Below are positions 26,007 through 34,574 of a stretch of DNA of 64,000 nucleotides, piece by piece (positions within the stretch are counted from its first letter, which is position 1; the number at the start of each line of letters is the position of its first letter). The notes beneath the pieces are model-generated. The model did not search any database, was not told where the DNA came from, and saw only the letters and a program-made list of their open reading frames with translations. Origin of the DNA: Agrobacterium cavarae. GTDB lineage: Bacteria > Pseudomonadota > Alphaproteobacteria > Rhizobiales > Rhizobiaceae. The position numbers and the translations under genes were made by a program. The stretch lies in contig NZ_SISF01000033.1 in the NCBI RefSeq assembly GCF_004310285.1, positions 372,001-436,000 of the forward strand, read 5' to 3'.

Positions 26007-26429
26007 CTACTGGCGGGTGATGCCCTCGCCCAGTATCTTTTCGGGGCTGACATCCACCATCCAGCCGATCCCCCTGAGAGGCACGCCGTCCCGGTCGTAG
26101 ATCAACCGACCGCCCACCCGCACGAGACGAAACAGACCAGGCTCATATTCAACCGGATATTCTTCCTGGTAGAAATTGCCGTAGAGAAGACTGTCATGGA
26201 TGGCCTTCGCCACCCGCTCCCTATTGGCAAGGTCGATCTTCATCAAAAAGGCCTCGATCGGAATCCCCTCTGCCCCTTCCGCCTCTGGTACGCCACACAT
26301 CGCTGCGCAGACGCGATCGAGCGACAATCGGTTCTCGATGATGTCCCACGTATGATACCCAACTTCACTTGGGTCCCTGCCCAACAGGCAATCCATGTCC
26401 CACTCCAAATCCTGATCGCCCCCCGTCAA
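26007..26429 (-). CDS. PAS-fold protein
   Basis: This 140-residue protein looks like an isolated PAS domain. HTWDIIENRLSLDRVCAAMCGV resembles the PAS-A/B start, DLANRERVAKAIHDSLLYGNFYQEEYPVEY the central helix and strand, and LIYDRDGVPLRGIGWMVDVS the PAC-type final strands. No effector domain is attached, so it may be a free sensor, or the end of a once longer kinase. A second ATG lies at codon 12. It is close to the AT-rich border of the accessory segment. Confidence 0.7.
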   Translation of the reverse strand: MTGGDQDLEWDMDCLLGRDPSEVGYHTWDIIENRLSLDRVCAAMCGVPEAEGAEGIPIEAFLMKIDLANRERVAKAIHDSLLYGNFYQEEYPVEYEPGLFRLVRVGGRLIYDRDGVPLRGIGWMVDVSPEKILGEGITRQ

Positions 26430-26860
26430 TCATTCAGGAGGCGCAGACCGCTTGCGCACATCCGTGGCGCTATTGCCGGTACGGGGAACTTAAGGAGACC
26501 CTAACATTTATATGCGCGCCGGGTGAAGTGTCGATTTCATAAAAACAACACTATCAACGAAATTTGTGCGCAGAAAGAAGCTGGACGCAGCAAATCTTCC
26601 CAAGATTTGTATGCATTTACAAGTATTAGGGCCTATTTGATCTTGGAATATACAAGGCACGGCGCAAGGCCGGGCATACTGACAACGCCTATTCCCTGCT
26701 GCCACGACAACGAACAGCTTGAACTCCTTTGCGCGCGCAAACCGCAACGCAACTTCAAAGGGATTTTTTGGCTTATCGATCGCTAACTGTTGCATAAAAA
26801 TCTACAGATTTTTCAACCAAAATGCGTTTTAGTACTCTCTCATATAAGGGAGTAAAGACC
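26430..26860. other. Gene-free AT-rich stretch upstream of the outer-membrane gene
   Basis: Bases 26430-26860 hold no convincing gene; the short open frames on both strands lack protein-like composition. Its base composition is visibly AT-richer than the flanks. Near the right end AAAAATCT-AC-AGATTTTT (26796-26813) is a perfect inverted repeat 50-65 bases before the outer-membrane gene and could be an operator or RNA hairpin. CATATAAGGGAGTAAAGACC supplies a GGGAG-type ribosome binding site. Confidence 0.6.
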
Positions 26861-27517
26861 ATGAAAAAGACGATCGCCACACTGGCATTCCTTCTCGCAG
26901 CCTCCACCGCCATGGCAGCGGACGCCGTTTACTAAACCCCGGCTGCACCCGTCGCCGACGTTGCCCCTGCCTTCAGCTGGACCGGCTTCAACATCGGTAT
27001 TCAGGGCGGCTATAACTGGGCCAACCAGGACGTTTCGCTCCTCGGCGCAACCGGCTCTGCTGACGTTGACGGCGGCCTTCTCGGCGGCTTCGTCGGCTAC
27101 AACCACGAACTCGGCAACAACTGGGTCGTCGGCCTTGAAGCGGACTTCGAAAAGAACTGGGCCGATGACACGGCAGACCTCGGCGGGATCGCCACGGTTG
27201 ACTACGGTCTCGATTGGCAGGGCTCCGTCCGCGGCCGCGTCGGCTACGCCTTCGACCGCGCACTGGTCTATGGTACCGCCGGCTGGGCCTATGCCCGTGG
27301 CTTCGCTGAAGTCCCAGGCGCCAGCGAAAAGGAAACCTTCAACGGCTACACCGTTGGCGTGGGCGTCGACTACGCCTTCACCGACATGATGTTCGGCCGC
27401 ATCGAATACCGCTACACCGACTTCGGCGACAAGGACTTCGACCTCGGTGGCGGCGCAACGCTCAACTCCGACGTCGACCAACACGCGATCCGCGTCGGTC
27501 TTGGCGTGAAGTTCTAA
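26861..27517 (+). pseudogene. Outer-membrane beta-barrel protein (RopB/Omp25-like) with an in-frame TAA
   Basis: Reading from ATG 26861 gives a signal peptide (MKKTIATLAFLLAASTAMAA) and then DAVY, after which TAA at 26933-26935 (codon 25) stops translation. The same frame then continues without interruption to TAA at 27515-27517, about 194 residues of a typical small barrel: FSWTGFNIGIQGGYNW, GLLGGFVGYNHELGNNWVVG, GSVRGRVGYAFDRALVYGTA and a final VGLGVKF with C-terminal Phe. Restoring G for the T at 26933 would give GAA (Glu), the residue expected before the TPAAPV linker. So a single substitution, or a base-call error, explains the break. The downstream frame is otherwise undecayed, suggesting a recent event. 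Confidence 0.85.
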
Positions 27518-27542
27518 GGTTAGAAGTACACGTTGATCTGAG

Positions 27543-27571
27543 AAAGCCCGGCCACTGCGCCGGGCTTTTTG
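27543..27571 (+). terminator. Intrinsic terminator after the outer-membrane gene
   Basis: AAAGCCCGGC pairs with GCCGGGCTTT around CACTGC and is followed by a T run, 25 bases after the stop. Confidence 0.88.
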
Positions 27572-27832
27572 TCTGGTGCGATCCTACCCCACAGGTAGGC
27601 CTATCGGGCATTCTCCTGTCTCTATCTCTGCAGGCAGCAGCATCGATTGTTCTGCTGAACCAAGATAGCGCGGTTGGGATAGTAACCTGCCTCAATGCTG
27701 CAACAAGCACATTGAAAGCTGACGGCTGGTGCTGCGGGTTCCGAGACTAGCATTGGTGAGCCGGTTGCGGCTATCATCTGTCTGACAGTACGAGACCATC
27801 GGTATCGTTAGGCCGAGCGGCGGAGGCTCGCA
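27572..27832. other. Intergenic stretch before the 710-residue protein gene
   Basis: No gene is visible here. CCTACC-CCACA-GGTAGG (27583-27599) is a perfect hairpin just after the terminator. The right end carries GGAGG at 27822-27826, which sets the TTG start at 27833. Confidence 0.5.
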
Positions 27833-29965
27833 TTGGACAGCAATCGTAGAAATCTGATCCTTGGCCTTGGTGTTCTCTCGGCTGGCACAATAGCCCCATC
27901 GCTTGCGAAAAGCACAGGACGTGCGGTGGCAATGACGGCAACGGCGCCTCGCGCTGGTATCCCGCTCGACGCACCGATCGCCAAGGCCGACAAGGCGAGC
28001 ACTATTGCCGCCTTCGGTAATGCCCGGATGGTCGCCGATTGGACCTCCCCGACTGTCAAGGGAACGGATATCGACACGGGTGCAGTCTTCCAAAATGGAT
28101 GTGACGCGCTTGGTCGAGAAACGGTGTCAGCAATTCCGTCAAATGCAGGTTTCCTGTCTTGGCCTGACCAAAATGGCTCTCAACTGACCATGGTCGCCAT
28201 AGATGGCACGCCCGTCATGAGCGCTGCGGGCATCGTCCCCCGCTTCGCCACAGCGATGCGGAAAGGCAGTGATGCACAGGAGGTAAGGTTAACTGATCGG
28301 GGTGGCACGGGAATCGATCTCGCAGGCGCGAGCGCCTTGTCGGTGACATTACCCATACATCTGTCTTCAGGAGAACAGTTCGAGGTTCATATTCTTTGGT
28401 CGCCCAATCAACGCATGTCCTCTGCACAAGACGTCATGAGGGGCGTTCCGAATGGAAACGATCCGCTCGATGGTTTGAACGCTCGTAACAACATTGTCAC
28501 CCTTGGCAATGGCAAGGCGAACCGGTTCCAAGCCTACGCTGGTGGCGGTGGCTCCGGTCCTGATCGCGTGAGCATCGCCACTGGCGGCACGACCATTTCA
28601 GCAACCGGCAAAAAATCAGGCGCGACCTATCGGTTCCCGAAGAACGCGCAATATGTAACCACCCACATTTTCTCATCCACCCGCTATCGGGAATTCGAGA
28701 ATGGCGCAATCACGAAGGATGTGGCCCTCAGCGAAGCTCAGACATCTGCTATTCTGGGTGGATCGATGGACAACCCTGATCTCGCTATCGGCTCTATCTT
28801 TTCCGGCAGCGACAAAAAACTGTCGAAGCGCAACCGCGGCAACATCCTGGTCGGCGGCGTTGTCGTCACAAAAAATAGGTCAATGGGGCAAATCCGAGCT
28901 ATCCAGGCGCGCATGGCGCTTATTGGCCAGCAGCATCTTGCGGCGACACTCGCTGAGGTCAAGGCTTTGTTCAATATCGACCTGATCGACATGCGCAGGG
29001 CAGACCCTTCTACCGGGCGAGTTGCCGGCGAGCGCGGAAACGTGAACTTGATATTCAATACAAACAGTACGCTCCAGTTTGGCTACACCGATCCGGATAC
29101 GGGCCTTCAAGGCATTCATAGCCCCGACAACAGTAATTTGAACAGTTATAGGTCGGAAGAGACGTTCAACCTCGGTCGCAACGGCTTCACGATTCTATCG
29201 TTCGCGATGCTCGAAAGCGGAGCAGCCGATAACAACGTACAGGTAACGTGGAGTCTGTCGAAAGGTGATCCGCAGGCTGATACGCGGTCAGACGCAATCT
29301 GGATGCTGGGACATCATCATGCTGTGCCGGCGGTTGCGACCAAGCCGTCTGCTACAAAGGACGCCGCAAGTGTCGTCGCACGCCGTAAACTCGCCGATCT
29401 TACGACGAAATTTAACTACGACGGCCTCATGCAGACATTGCTAAAATACAATTATTGGACTGCCCTGATCCGCAGGTTCACCAATGAGGTGATCAACACG
29501 TCTCAGACGGACAATCAGGACCTGACGCTAACCGCATCCGTCCTCGAGAATATCGATGACTCTTCGCCTATAAAGTTCGATGCGCCGCTTCCGCAGCAGA
29601 CGCGCGATAACCTGCAGTACCTCTATAAGGTCGGTCAGGAACAACTGATGGTTCACGTGCACGAGCCTTCGGCCGTCTATAATTACGAAGACGCCCCCGA
29701 CCACATGAAATTCTTCACGGCAAAGAACCGGCTTTACGTCAGCGGCGGCGGCGTACAGCCATTCGGGCACATGGACGGAAGCATAGCCGAAATGCCCTAC
29801 GCTCCAGTCGTTCACGGAGACGGTGATGAACGGTTGCAGTCGGTGCCCTACCAAAATCAGGCCAAAGCAAACAGAGCTTATCTGGCAATTGCAGATCGAC
29901 CGCTTTCTGATGAGGATGTCCGTAAGGTGCAAGCAAATTGGTACAAGGTGCAGGAATCGACTTGA
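27833..29965 (+). CDS. Tat-exported protein of unknown function with a lectin-like middle region
   Basis: This 710-residue protein starts with TTG at 27833, seven bases after GGAGG. The N-terminus has a twin-arginine signal (NRRNLILGLGVLSAG, then a small-residue cleavage region near APSLA). Residues about 165-370 show alternating strands ending in ILVGGVVVTKNRSMGQIRAIQ, with VTTHIFSSTRYREFENG and DNPDLAIGSIFSG, the layout of a concanavalin A/LamG-like jelly roll. The C-terminal 200 residues contain FNYDGLMQTLLKYNYWTALI and VSGGGVQPFGHMDG and are unfamiliar. Folded export and a sugar-binding-like domain suggest a cell-surface or periplasmic role. The family is unknown to me. Codon usage is less GC-biased than the flanking core genes. 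Confidence 0.8.
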   Translation: MDSNRRNLILGLGVLSAGTIAPSLAKSTGRAVAMTATAPRAGIPLDAPIAKADKASTIAAFGNARMVADWTSPTVKGTDIDTGAVFQNGCDALGRETVSAIPSNAGFLSWPDQNGSQLTMVAIDGTPVMSAAGIVPRFATAMRKGSDAQEVRLTDRGGTGIDLAGASALSVTLPIHLSSGEQFEVHILWSPNQRMSSAQDVMRGVPNGNDPLDGLNARNNIVTLGNGKANRFQAYAGGGGSGPDRVSIATGGTTISATGKKSGATYRFPKNAQYVTTHIFSSTRYREFENGAITKDVALSEAQTSAILGGSMDNPDLAIGSIFSGSDKKLSKRNRGNILVGGVVVTKNRSMGQIRAIQARMALIGQQHLAATLAEVKALFNIDLIDMRRADPSTGRVAGERGNVNLIFNTNSTLQFGYTDPDTGLQGIHSPDNSNLNSYRSEETFNLGRNGFTILSFAMLESGAADNNVQVTWSLSKGDPQADTRSDAIWMLGHHHAVPAVATKPSATKDAASVVARRKLADLTTKFNYDGLMQTLLKYNYWTALIRRFTNEVINTSQTDNQDLTLTASVLENIDDSSPIKFDAPLPQQTRDNLQYLYKVGQEQLMVHVHEPSAVYNYEDAPDHMKFFTAKNRLYVSGGGVQPFGHMDGSIAEMPYAPVVHGDGDERLQSVPYQNQAKANRAYLAIADRPLSDEDVRKVQANWYKVQEST

Positions 29966-30137
29966 TTGCACCTGCAAAATGCAGACGACTTCACTCCAAG
30001 CTGAAGCCCGCAGATCTTTTTAATGTGTTATTTCGAAAGCTCTCATACTCCCTGTTGACGGGATCGAAATAAGTAATAAAAGAATCCTCTAATATAAAAA
30101 CATCTAAATAAAAGATGTTCGCGTCTGGGGGGATGAC

Positions 30138-30854
30138 TTGCGCAAATTCTTACGATGGGCCTCTATGCTTGTGACCGCTGGCGTACTGATCGCCGCTGGA
30201 GCTGTTCTTGATCAATCCAGCAGCGTGGTCCGAGGTGGAATTCGAAAAGCCGCATGGATGACCCTCGGCAAACCTTTGTCCGAAGATCAGGTTCACGTTC
30301 AATACAAAGCTGTTTTAGCGAGTGGGATGCCATCGTCTCGGTTCGTCATGATGGGCGACTCGCTGACCCAGTTCGCCAATTGGCCAGCTTTGCTTAATCG
30401 CTCAGATATACTCAATTTGGGACTGGCGGGAGACACAACAAGTGGAATGCTTGAGCGGGTCAAAAGCCTGAATATAACCCGTAACCGCGTGCTCGTCATG
30501 GGTGGCGTCAATGACATTTTGGCCGGAGTGGGCGTTGACGACATTATGCACAATTTGACAGAGATCGTTCGCCAACTGAATAAGGATGGGAACACCGTAT
30601 TTCTGCAATCGACAATCATGACGCGCCGTCCCGCCGCAAACGAGCTCATTTCTCAACTCATCGAGCGGCAACGACAGCTTTGTAAATCTGAGAAATGCAC
30701 CTTTGTAGATGTCAACAAGTCCGTAACGAACGGGCGAGAACTGACCGAAGCGCAAAGCGTGGATTACGTACACTTAAATTACGATGGATACCTGCTGTGG
30801 AAACAGGCAGTGGAATTCATTTTTCAAGACGAGCAGTCCCGTCTGTTACTCTAG
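30138..30854 (+). CDS. SGNH/GDSL hydrolase with N-terminal membrane anchor
   Basis: This 238-residue protein has the SGNH blocks in order: MGDSL with nucleophile Ser75, NLGLAGDTTSG supplying the oxyanion Gly, GGVNDILAG with Asn125, and DYVHLNYDGY with Asp209 and His212. A hydrophobic segment at residues 6-24 anchors or exports it. The start is TTG at 30138, just after GGGGGGATGAC. Such enzymes remove acetyl or acyl groups from sugars or lipids. It lies 172 bases after the 710-residue protein gene on the same strand. An acetyltransferase gene converges on it. Confidence 0.88.
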   Translation: MRKFLRWASMLVTAGVLIAAGAVLDQSSSVVRGGIRKAAWMTLGKPLSEDQVHVQYKAVLASGMPSSRFVMMGDSLTQFANWPALLNRSDILNLGLAGDTTSGMLERVKSLNITRNRVLVMGGVNDILAGVGVDDIMHNLTEIVRQLNKDGNTVFLQSTIMTRRPAANELISQLIERQRQLCKSEKCTFVDVNKSVTNGRELTEAQSVDYVHLNYDGYLLWKQAVEFIFQDEQSRLLL

Positions 30855-31013
30855 GACTGCCAAGCGACACCCCATGGCGTACACCAGTCCATTACACCAT
30901 TAAAAGACGCCCCGGGAGAGCGTACTCCATACACATTGGATCGCTCCACATGGGCTCGCCCGGGGCTGCTCCCATTGAGACGATGGGCGCGAGAGACGTC
31001 TTTACGATCGTGT

Positions 31014-31580
31014 TCAGCCGTTCAAGGATACGGGGAGCCGGTCACGCGGGTTTCTCATTGTTGCCGGCGAACCCGCAGCCACCATTCCTCCTGGAACGTC
31101 CTCGTTCACGAAGCTCAGAGCGGCAACTTGAGCGCCGGGGCCCACATTAATCTCGCCAACAAGAACCGAGTTTGCGTAGACAGTGACGTCATTAGAAAGC
31201 GTGGGATAATCTCCCTTGCCTTCCTTCGAGACACCGAGCGTAACGCCTTGGAAGATCGTTACGTTGTCGCCCAGTTTGACACCTTCGCCGATTACAATGC
31301 CCACTGGATGCGGCAGGTGAAATCCTTTGCCGATTACAGCTTTCGGCGAGATATACGCACCCATTTTGACATTGGCCACGAATAGCGGCTTGTGGAGAAT
31401 ACGGCCGAGCAATCCGCGCTGGTAAAGCCACCGGTACATGCGGTAGCGGGTAACGACCTTGAAACTCGGTGATATAAAATATCTGATAACCGCCTGCGCC
31501 AAAGACAACTTATTCGTGTTAATATTTAGGTCTTCTCTCCAATGCATATGCGATACTCCCCTATGATCGCGCTTAAGCAT
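31014..31580 (-). CDS. CysE-like hexapeptide-repeat acetyltransferase
   Basis: This 188-residue protein has a left-handed beta-helix: GAYISPKAVIGKGFHLPHPV, IVIGEGVKLGDNVTIFQGVT and VTVYANSVLVGEINVGPGAQ show the hexapeptide period. The HPVGIVIGEG and GVTLG segments match serine O-acetyltransferase-type enzymes, with the catalytic histidine in LPHPVG. It is shorter than true CysE and resembles the small acetyltransferases of polysaccharide clusters. I chose ATG 31580 (AGAGG eight bases upstream); ATG 31547 has GGGGAG at equal distance and is equally possible. It converges with the SGNH hydrolase gene. Confidence 0.85.
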   Translation of the reverse strand: MLKRDHRGVSHMHWREDLNINTNKLSLAQAVIRYFISPSFKVVTRYRMYRWLYQRGLLGRILHKPLFVANVKMGAYISPKAVIGKGFHLPHPVGIVIGEGVKLGDNVTIFQGVTLGVSKEGKGDYPTLSNDVTVYANSVLVGEINVGPGAQVAALSFVNEDVPGGMVAAGSPATMRNPRDRLPVSLNG

Positions 31581-31765
31581 GTTAGACACCTCTCAATACA
31601 CGCTAGTCTCCTTCTTTTCTCTCTTTATATTTCATGATGAACCCTTACCACTTCCTGGCGCGACGGTGGGATTGTGGTTTAAACTAGAGGTTTCAAGGTC
31701 GCATAGCCGAATGCGGATGCCAGCCACAGAATGCGGACACCCTTCTTTCATGCCCATTGCAGGGT

Positions 31766-31900
31766 GTGCGTGCAGAGGCTCGATTTCGTCGACTTCAGGA
31801 AGCGGTCGAGAATGCCTTGGACATTCGTCGAGGTGTAGAAGCTCCTAGTGAACAACTACAGGCGTTACGCGCCGTAATGGCGCGCAACGCTAAGCTATAA
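31766..31900 (+). CDS. Possible 44-residue small protein or C-terminal gene remnant
   Basis: From GTG 31766 the frame reads VRAEARFRRLQEAVENALDI, then a further 24 residues ending VMARNAKL. It is strongly amphipathic, helical and Arg/Ala-rich, unlike the AT-rich surroundings. There is no good ribosome binding site and the frame is open to 31688, so it may be the tail of a lost gene. The rest of the 374-base stretch 31590-31963 holds no gene. A hairpin (GTTACGCGCC/GGCGCGCAAC, 31865-31889) overlaps the end of this frame. Confidence 0.3.
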   Translation: MRAEARFRRLQEAVENALDIRRGVEAPSEQLQALRAVMARNAKL

Positions 31901-31963
31901 AATCGATATGGATGAGCCCTGCGTCAATGCGTAGTATTTCGCCACATTGTCGCGGAGGTTTGA

Positions 31964-32077
31964 ATGGTTACGTTTATTAATATCTCTGAACTTACAGACC
32001 ATCTTGATCAAATTGTGAAGTTATCCAGATCTGCGCAGAGCAATCAAAGTCTTCCACAAAGCAGCGTCAGTGGCTGA
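31964..32077 (+). CDS. Possible 37-residue leader or small protein
   Basis: ATG at 31964 follows GCGGAGG at a suitable distance and opens a frame of 37 codons (MVTFINISELTDHLDQIVKL...). Its TGA overlaps an ATG (32077) that is in frame with the next gene, as in translational coupling. No family is recognisable. It is supported only by the strong ribosome binding site and the overlap. Confidence 0.4.
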   Translation: MVTFINISELTDHLDQIVKLSRSAQSNQSLPQSSVSG

Positions 32078-32139
32078 TGATCTATTCATCGCTCGTGATG
32101 CACTCGATATTCTCGATAGCCACAACGGAGGGGAATCAG

Positions 32140-32994
32140 ATGGCTAGAGACTTAGTGATAAAAGACGGACTTACTGCGACGTTTATGCGGGACGGACAAT
32201 TCGTTGAAACGATTGATGGCACGCCTGTAGCTGTTGTTGATGGGATCGCGGCCCTCGGCTCAATGATCATGTTACGAGGCCGTCTCCCAGAGGATGAGAT
32301 GAAAGAGATGGCGAGGAAACTACAACGCAGGCTTCCCGGGAATTCGCCTAAACTCACCTATGTGCTTGACATGAAGATTGATCGGATACCTGCTAGACCG
32401 ATTATTAAAATGATGCGCTCCGATCATGCAAGAGCCTTCCTTGAGACCGGCAAGCTGCGGCTAGGTTCAATCGCTCATTTCCGACAATACGAGCACCCCG
32501 AGATCGGTGACAGATCCGAAGGTGAAACCATCATGTTCGGAATTGGAAATCGTGGCACTATTGTGCGCCAAGTGATTGGGGGGTTGAATGAATGGATACT
32601 ATGCTGCTTCGCAGGCGACGCGGCGCCAGTTGTAATTGAAAAGTTCGGCTACGATGCAGCGATTAGGATCAAGGACCCCGAAGCTTTCGGCATGGCTATA
32701 TCGGAGACCCTCGGTGGACTTGAATGCCACTTTGCCAGATGCGTCTATAGTGATGGGCGAGTTCTAGTTGGCCTGACTAACGAGGACATTCCTGAAGAGG
32801 GAGATAACCGAGACATCATATTGGGTACCGACTTCGCGGATATGCTCGGTCCCGCGCGGGCCTTCCTGAAACCTGAGCGGTATTCCCATCAGAAAGAATT
32901 CCGGTTTACTTGGGCCACTGAGACAGGAGTGACCGGCTACCATGACATCGTTAGTCCTGAGGCAGCGAGCTACTGCGAGCTCGTGACACTTTAA
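32140..32994 (+). CDS. Protein of unknown function in the accessory segment
   Basis: This 284-residue soluble protein has no signal or membrane segment. ATG at 32140 (MARDLVIKDGLTAT) follows GGAGGGG by six bases and is the best start; an ATG at 32077 would add 21 residues. The central block ARAFLETGKLRLGSIAHFRQ followed by YEHPEIGDRSEGE is the most family-like part and recalls uncharacterised proteins of mobile regions whose core begins with a similar LRxGSxxxFRxxE...GDxxEG pattern. The C-terminal YSHQKEFRFTWAT would then be part of the same fold. I cannot assign a function. Confidence 0.75.
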   Translation: MARDLVIKDGLTATFMRDGQFVETIDGTPVAVVDGIAALGSMIMLRGRLPEDEMKEMARKLQRRLPGNSPKLTYVLDMKIDRIPARPIIKMMRSDHARAFLETGKLRLGSIAHFRQYEHPEIGDRSEGETIMFGIGNRGTIVRQVIGGLNEWILCCFAGDAAPVVIEKFGYDAAIRIKDPEAFGMAISETLGGLECHFARCVYSDGRVLVGLTNEDIPEEGDNRDIILGTDFADMLGPARAFLKPERYSHQKEFRFTWATETGVTGYHDIVSPEAASYCELVTL

Positions 32995-33166
32995 TCGAGA
33001 GAGTAAACCAATTTGAAGTCGCGTTAGACGCTTTGACACGGGTTAGGAATAAACAAAATTCCAGTTTCTCGTGTCAAAATTCCGAAATCGCGCTACAGAA
33101 TACAGCGCCAAAGAGTACATTAGGTAGAAACTATTACCCATGTATTCGGTATGAACACGTAAAGAA

Positions 33167-33243
33167 TGGTAGCGGGAGAGGGACTTGAACCCCCGACACG
33201 CGGATTATGATTCCGCTGCTCTAACCACCTGAGCTACCCCGCC
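33167..33243 (-). tRNA. tRNA-Met (CAT anticodon)
   Basis: Read on the minus strand the 77 bases begin GGCGGGGTAGCTCAGGTGG and end in CCCGCTACCA. The acceptor stem GGCGGGG pairs with TCCCGCT, the anticodon stem GCGGA/TCCGC encloses ATCATAA with anticodon CAT, and the T-arm reads GGGGGTTCAAGTCCCTC. It resembles elongator tRNA-Met; a lysidine-modified tRNA-Ile(CAT) cannot be fully excluded by eye. CCA is encoded. Its 3' end faces the accessory segment. Confidence 0.93.
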
Positions 33244-33377
33244 ACGAGGGAAACAAAGCTGCGATGTGCGGCCCGTTTCATCAGGATGAGCGGCTTATAA
33301 GGTGCCGCTCCCTAAAGTGTCAAGCGCAAGATGCGCAAAAAGTCAGTCTTTCGACAGACTTGGCCGGAGTGCCGATT

Positions 33378-34574
33378 TCAGGCTGCGACCGGGTTGGCGA
33401 GCAGAGCTTTGAGCGATGCCTCGGCCTCTGCCGAGCGTTCCGAGCGCTCGATGAAACCGCCGCCATAGACGCGCGCGTCCGCGCCCGGTGCGGAGTAGAG
33501 AACGCAGGCCTGACCGGGTGCGATACCCGCCTCGCCGACGGCGAGATCGACATAGATGCCTTTCTCGTCGGTATGGAGAACGGCTTCCGCCGGTGGGCGG
33601 GTGGAGCGGACCTTGGCATAGCAGGCAAAGCCGCCGGCCGCATCCTCTTCAAGTGCTGCGTCGCCGAGCCAGTTCATGTCGCGCAGATAGACGCGGTGGG
33701 TCTCCAGCGCCTCGCGTGGGCCGACGATGACGCGGCGTCCGCGGGCGTCGAGATGGACGACATAGAGTGGCTCGCCGGTTGCGACCCCGATGCCGCGGCG
33801 CTGGCCGATCGTGTAATGCACGATGCCGTCGTGGCGGCCGAGCACGCGGCCATCCAGATGGACGATATCGCCCACAAGGGCTGCATTCGGCTTCAGCTTG
33901 TTGATGATGTCGGTATACTTGCCCTGCGGCACGAAACAGATGTCCTGGCTGTCAGCCTTCTTGGCCACCACCAGGCCCATCTCTTCCGCCAGCGCACGCG
34001 TCTCCGCCTTGGAGAGGCCGCCAAGAGGAAAGCGCAGGTAATCGATCTGCTCCTGTGTCGTTGCAAACAGGAACCAGCTCTGGTCACGGTCACTATCGAT
34101 CGGGCGATAGAGCGCGCGGCGGTTGGGGTTGCCCGCCACCGGGTTGCGGCGCGAACGGATATAGTGGCCGGTTGCCAGCGCGTCGGCACCCAGTTCCTGC
34201 GCGGTGGCCAGCAGATCGGCGAACTTGACCGTCTGGTTGCAGGCCACGCAGGGCACAGGCGTTTCGCCCATGGCATAGGCTTCGGCGAAGGGGTTGATCA
34301 CCGTCTCACGAAAACGCGCTTCGTAATCCAGCACGTAATGGGGAATGCCGAGCGTTTCGCACACGCGGCGTGCATCGTCGATATCCTGGCCCGCACAACA
34401 GGAGCCAGCGCGATGAACGGCGGCGCCATGGTCGTAAAGCTGCAGGGTGATGCCGAGGACGTCATAGCCCTCACGCTTGAGAATGCCAGCCACCACGGAG
34501 GAATCGACGCCACCGGACATGGCAACGACAATCCGGGTATCTTCCGGCTTCTTGTCAAAGTCGAGCGTATTCAA
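33378..34574 (-). CDS. mnmA: tRNA 2-thiouridylase
   Basis: This 398-residue enzyme puts sulfur on U34 of Lys, Glu and Gln tRNAs. The ATP pyrophosphatase loop SGGVDSS is at residues 20-26. The catalytic cysteine is Cys109 (PVPCVACN); the second, sulfur-carrying one is in SQDICFVPQG. TGHYIR, the long tRNA-binding helices and the C-terminal beta-barrel (CVLYSAPGADARVYGGGFIE) are as expected. It starts at ATG 34574. Confidence 0.96.
   Translation of the reverse strand: MNTLDFDKKPEDTRIVVAMSGGVDSSVVAGILKREGYDVLGITLQLYDHGAAVHRAGSCCAGQDIDDARRVCETLGIPHYVLDYEARFRETVINPFAEAYAMGETPVPCVACNQTVKFADLLATAQELGADALATGHYIRSRRNPVAGNPNRRALYRPIDSDRDQSWFLFATTQEQIDYLRFPLGGLSKAETRALAEEMGLVVAKKADSQDICFVPQGKYTDIINKLKPNAALVGDIVHLDGRVLGRHDGIVHYTIGQRRGIGVATGEPLYVVHLDARGRRVIVGPREALETHRVYLRDMNWLGDAALEEDAAGGFACYAKVRSTRPPAEAVLHTDEKGIYVDLAVGEAGIAPGQACVLYSAPGADARVYGGGFIERSERSAEAEASLKALLANPVAA

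Noticed and set aside
26523..26786. 87-codon plus-strand frame in the AT-rich gap
   Set aside because: No ribosome binding site, mixed composition and no protein-like pattern; treated as non-coding.
26933..26935. Recoding of the in-frame stop in the outer-membrane gene as selenocysteine or pyrrolysine
   Set aside because: The codon is TAA, which is used for neither, and no recoding structure follows it.
27518..33243. Phage- or integrase-based island with direct repeats at both ends
   Set aside because: I looked for a second copy of the tRNA-Met 3' end near 26.4-27.8 kb and for integrase or transposase motifs, and found neither. The island idea therefore rests on composition and position only.
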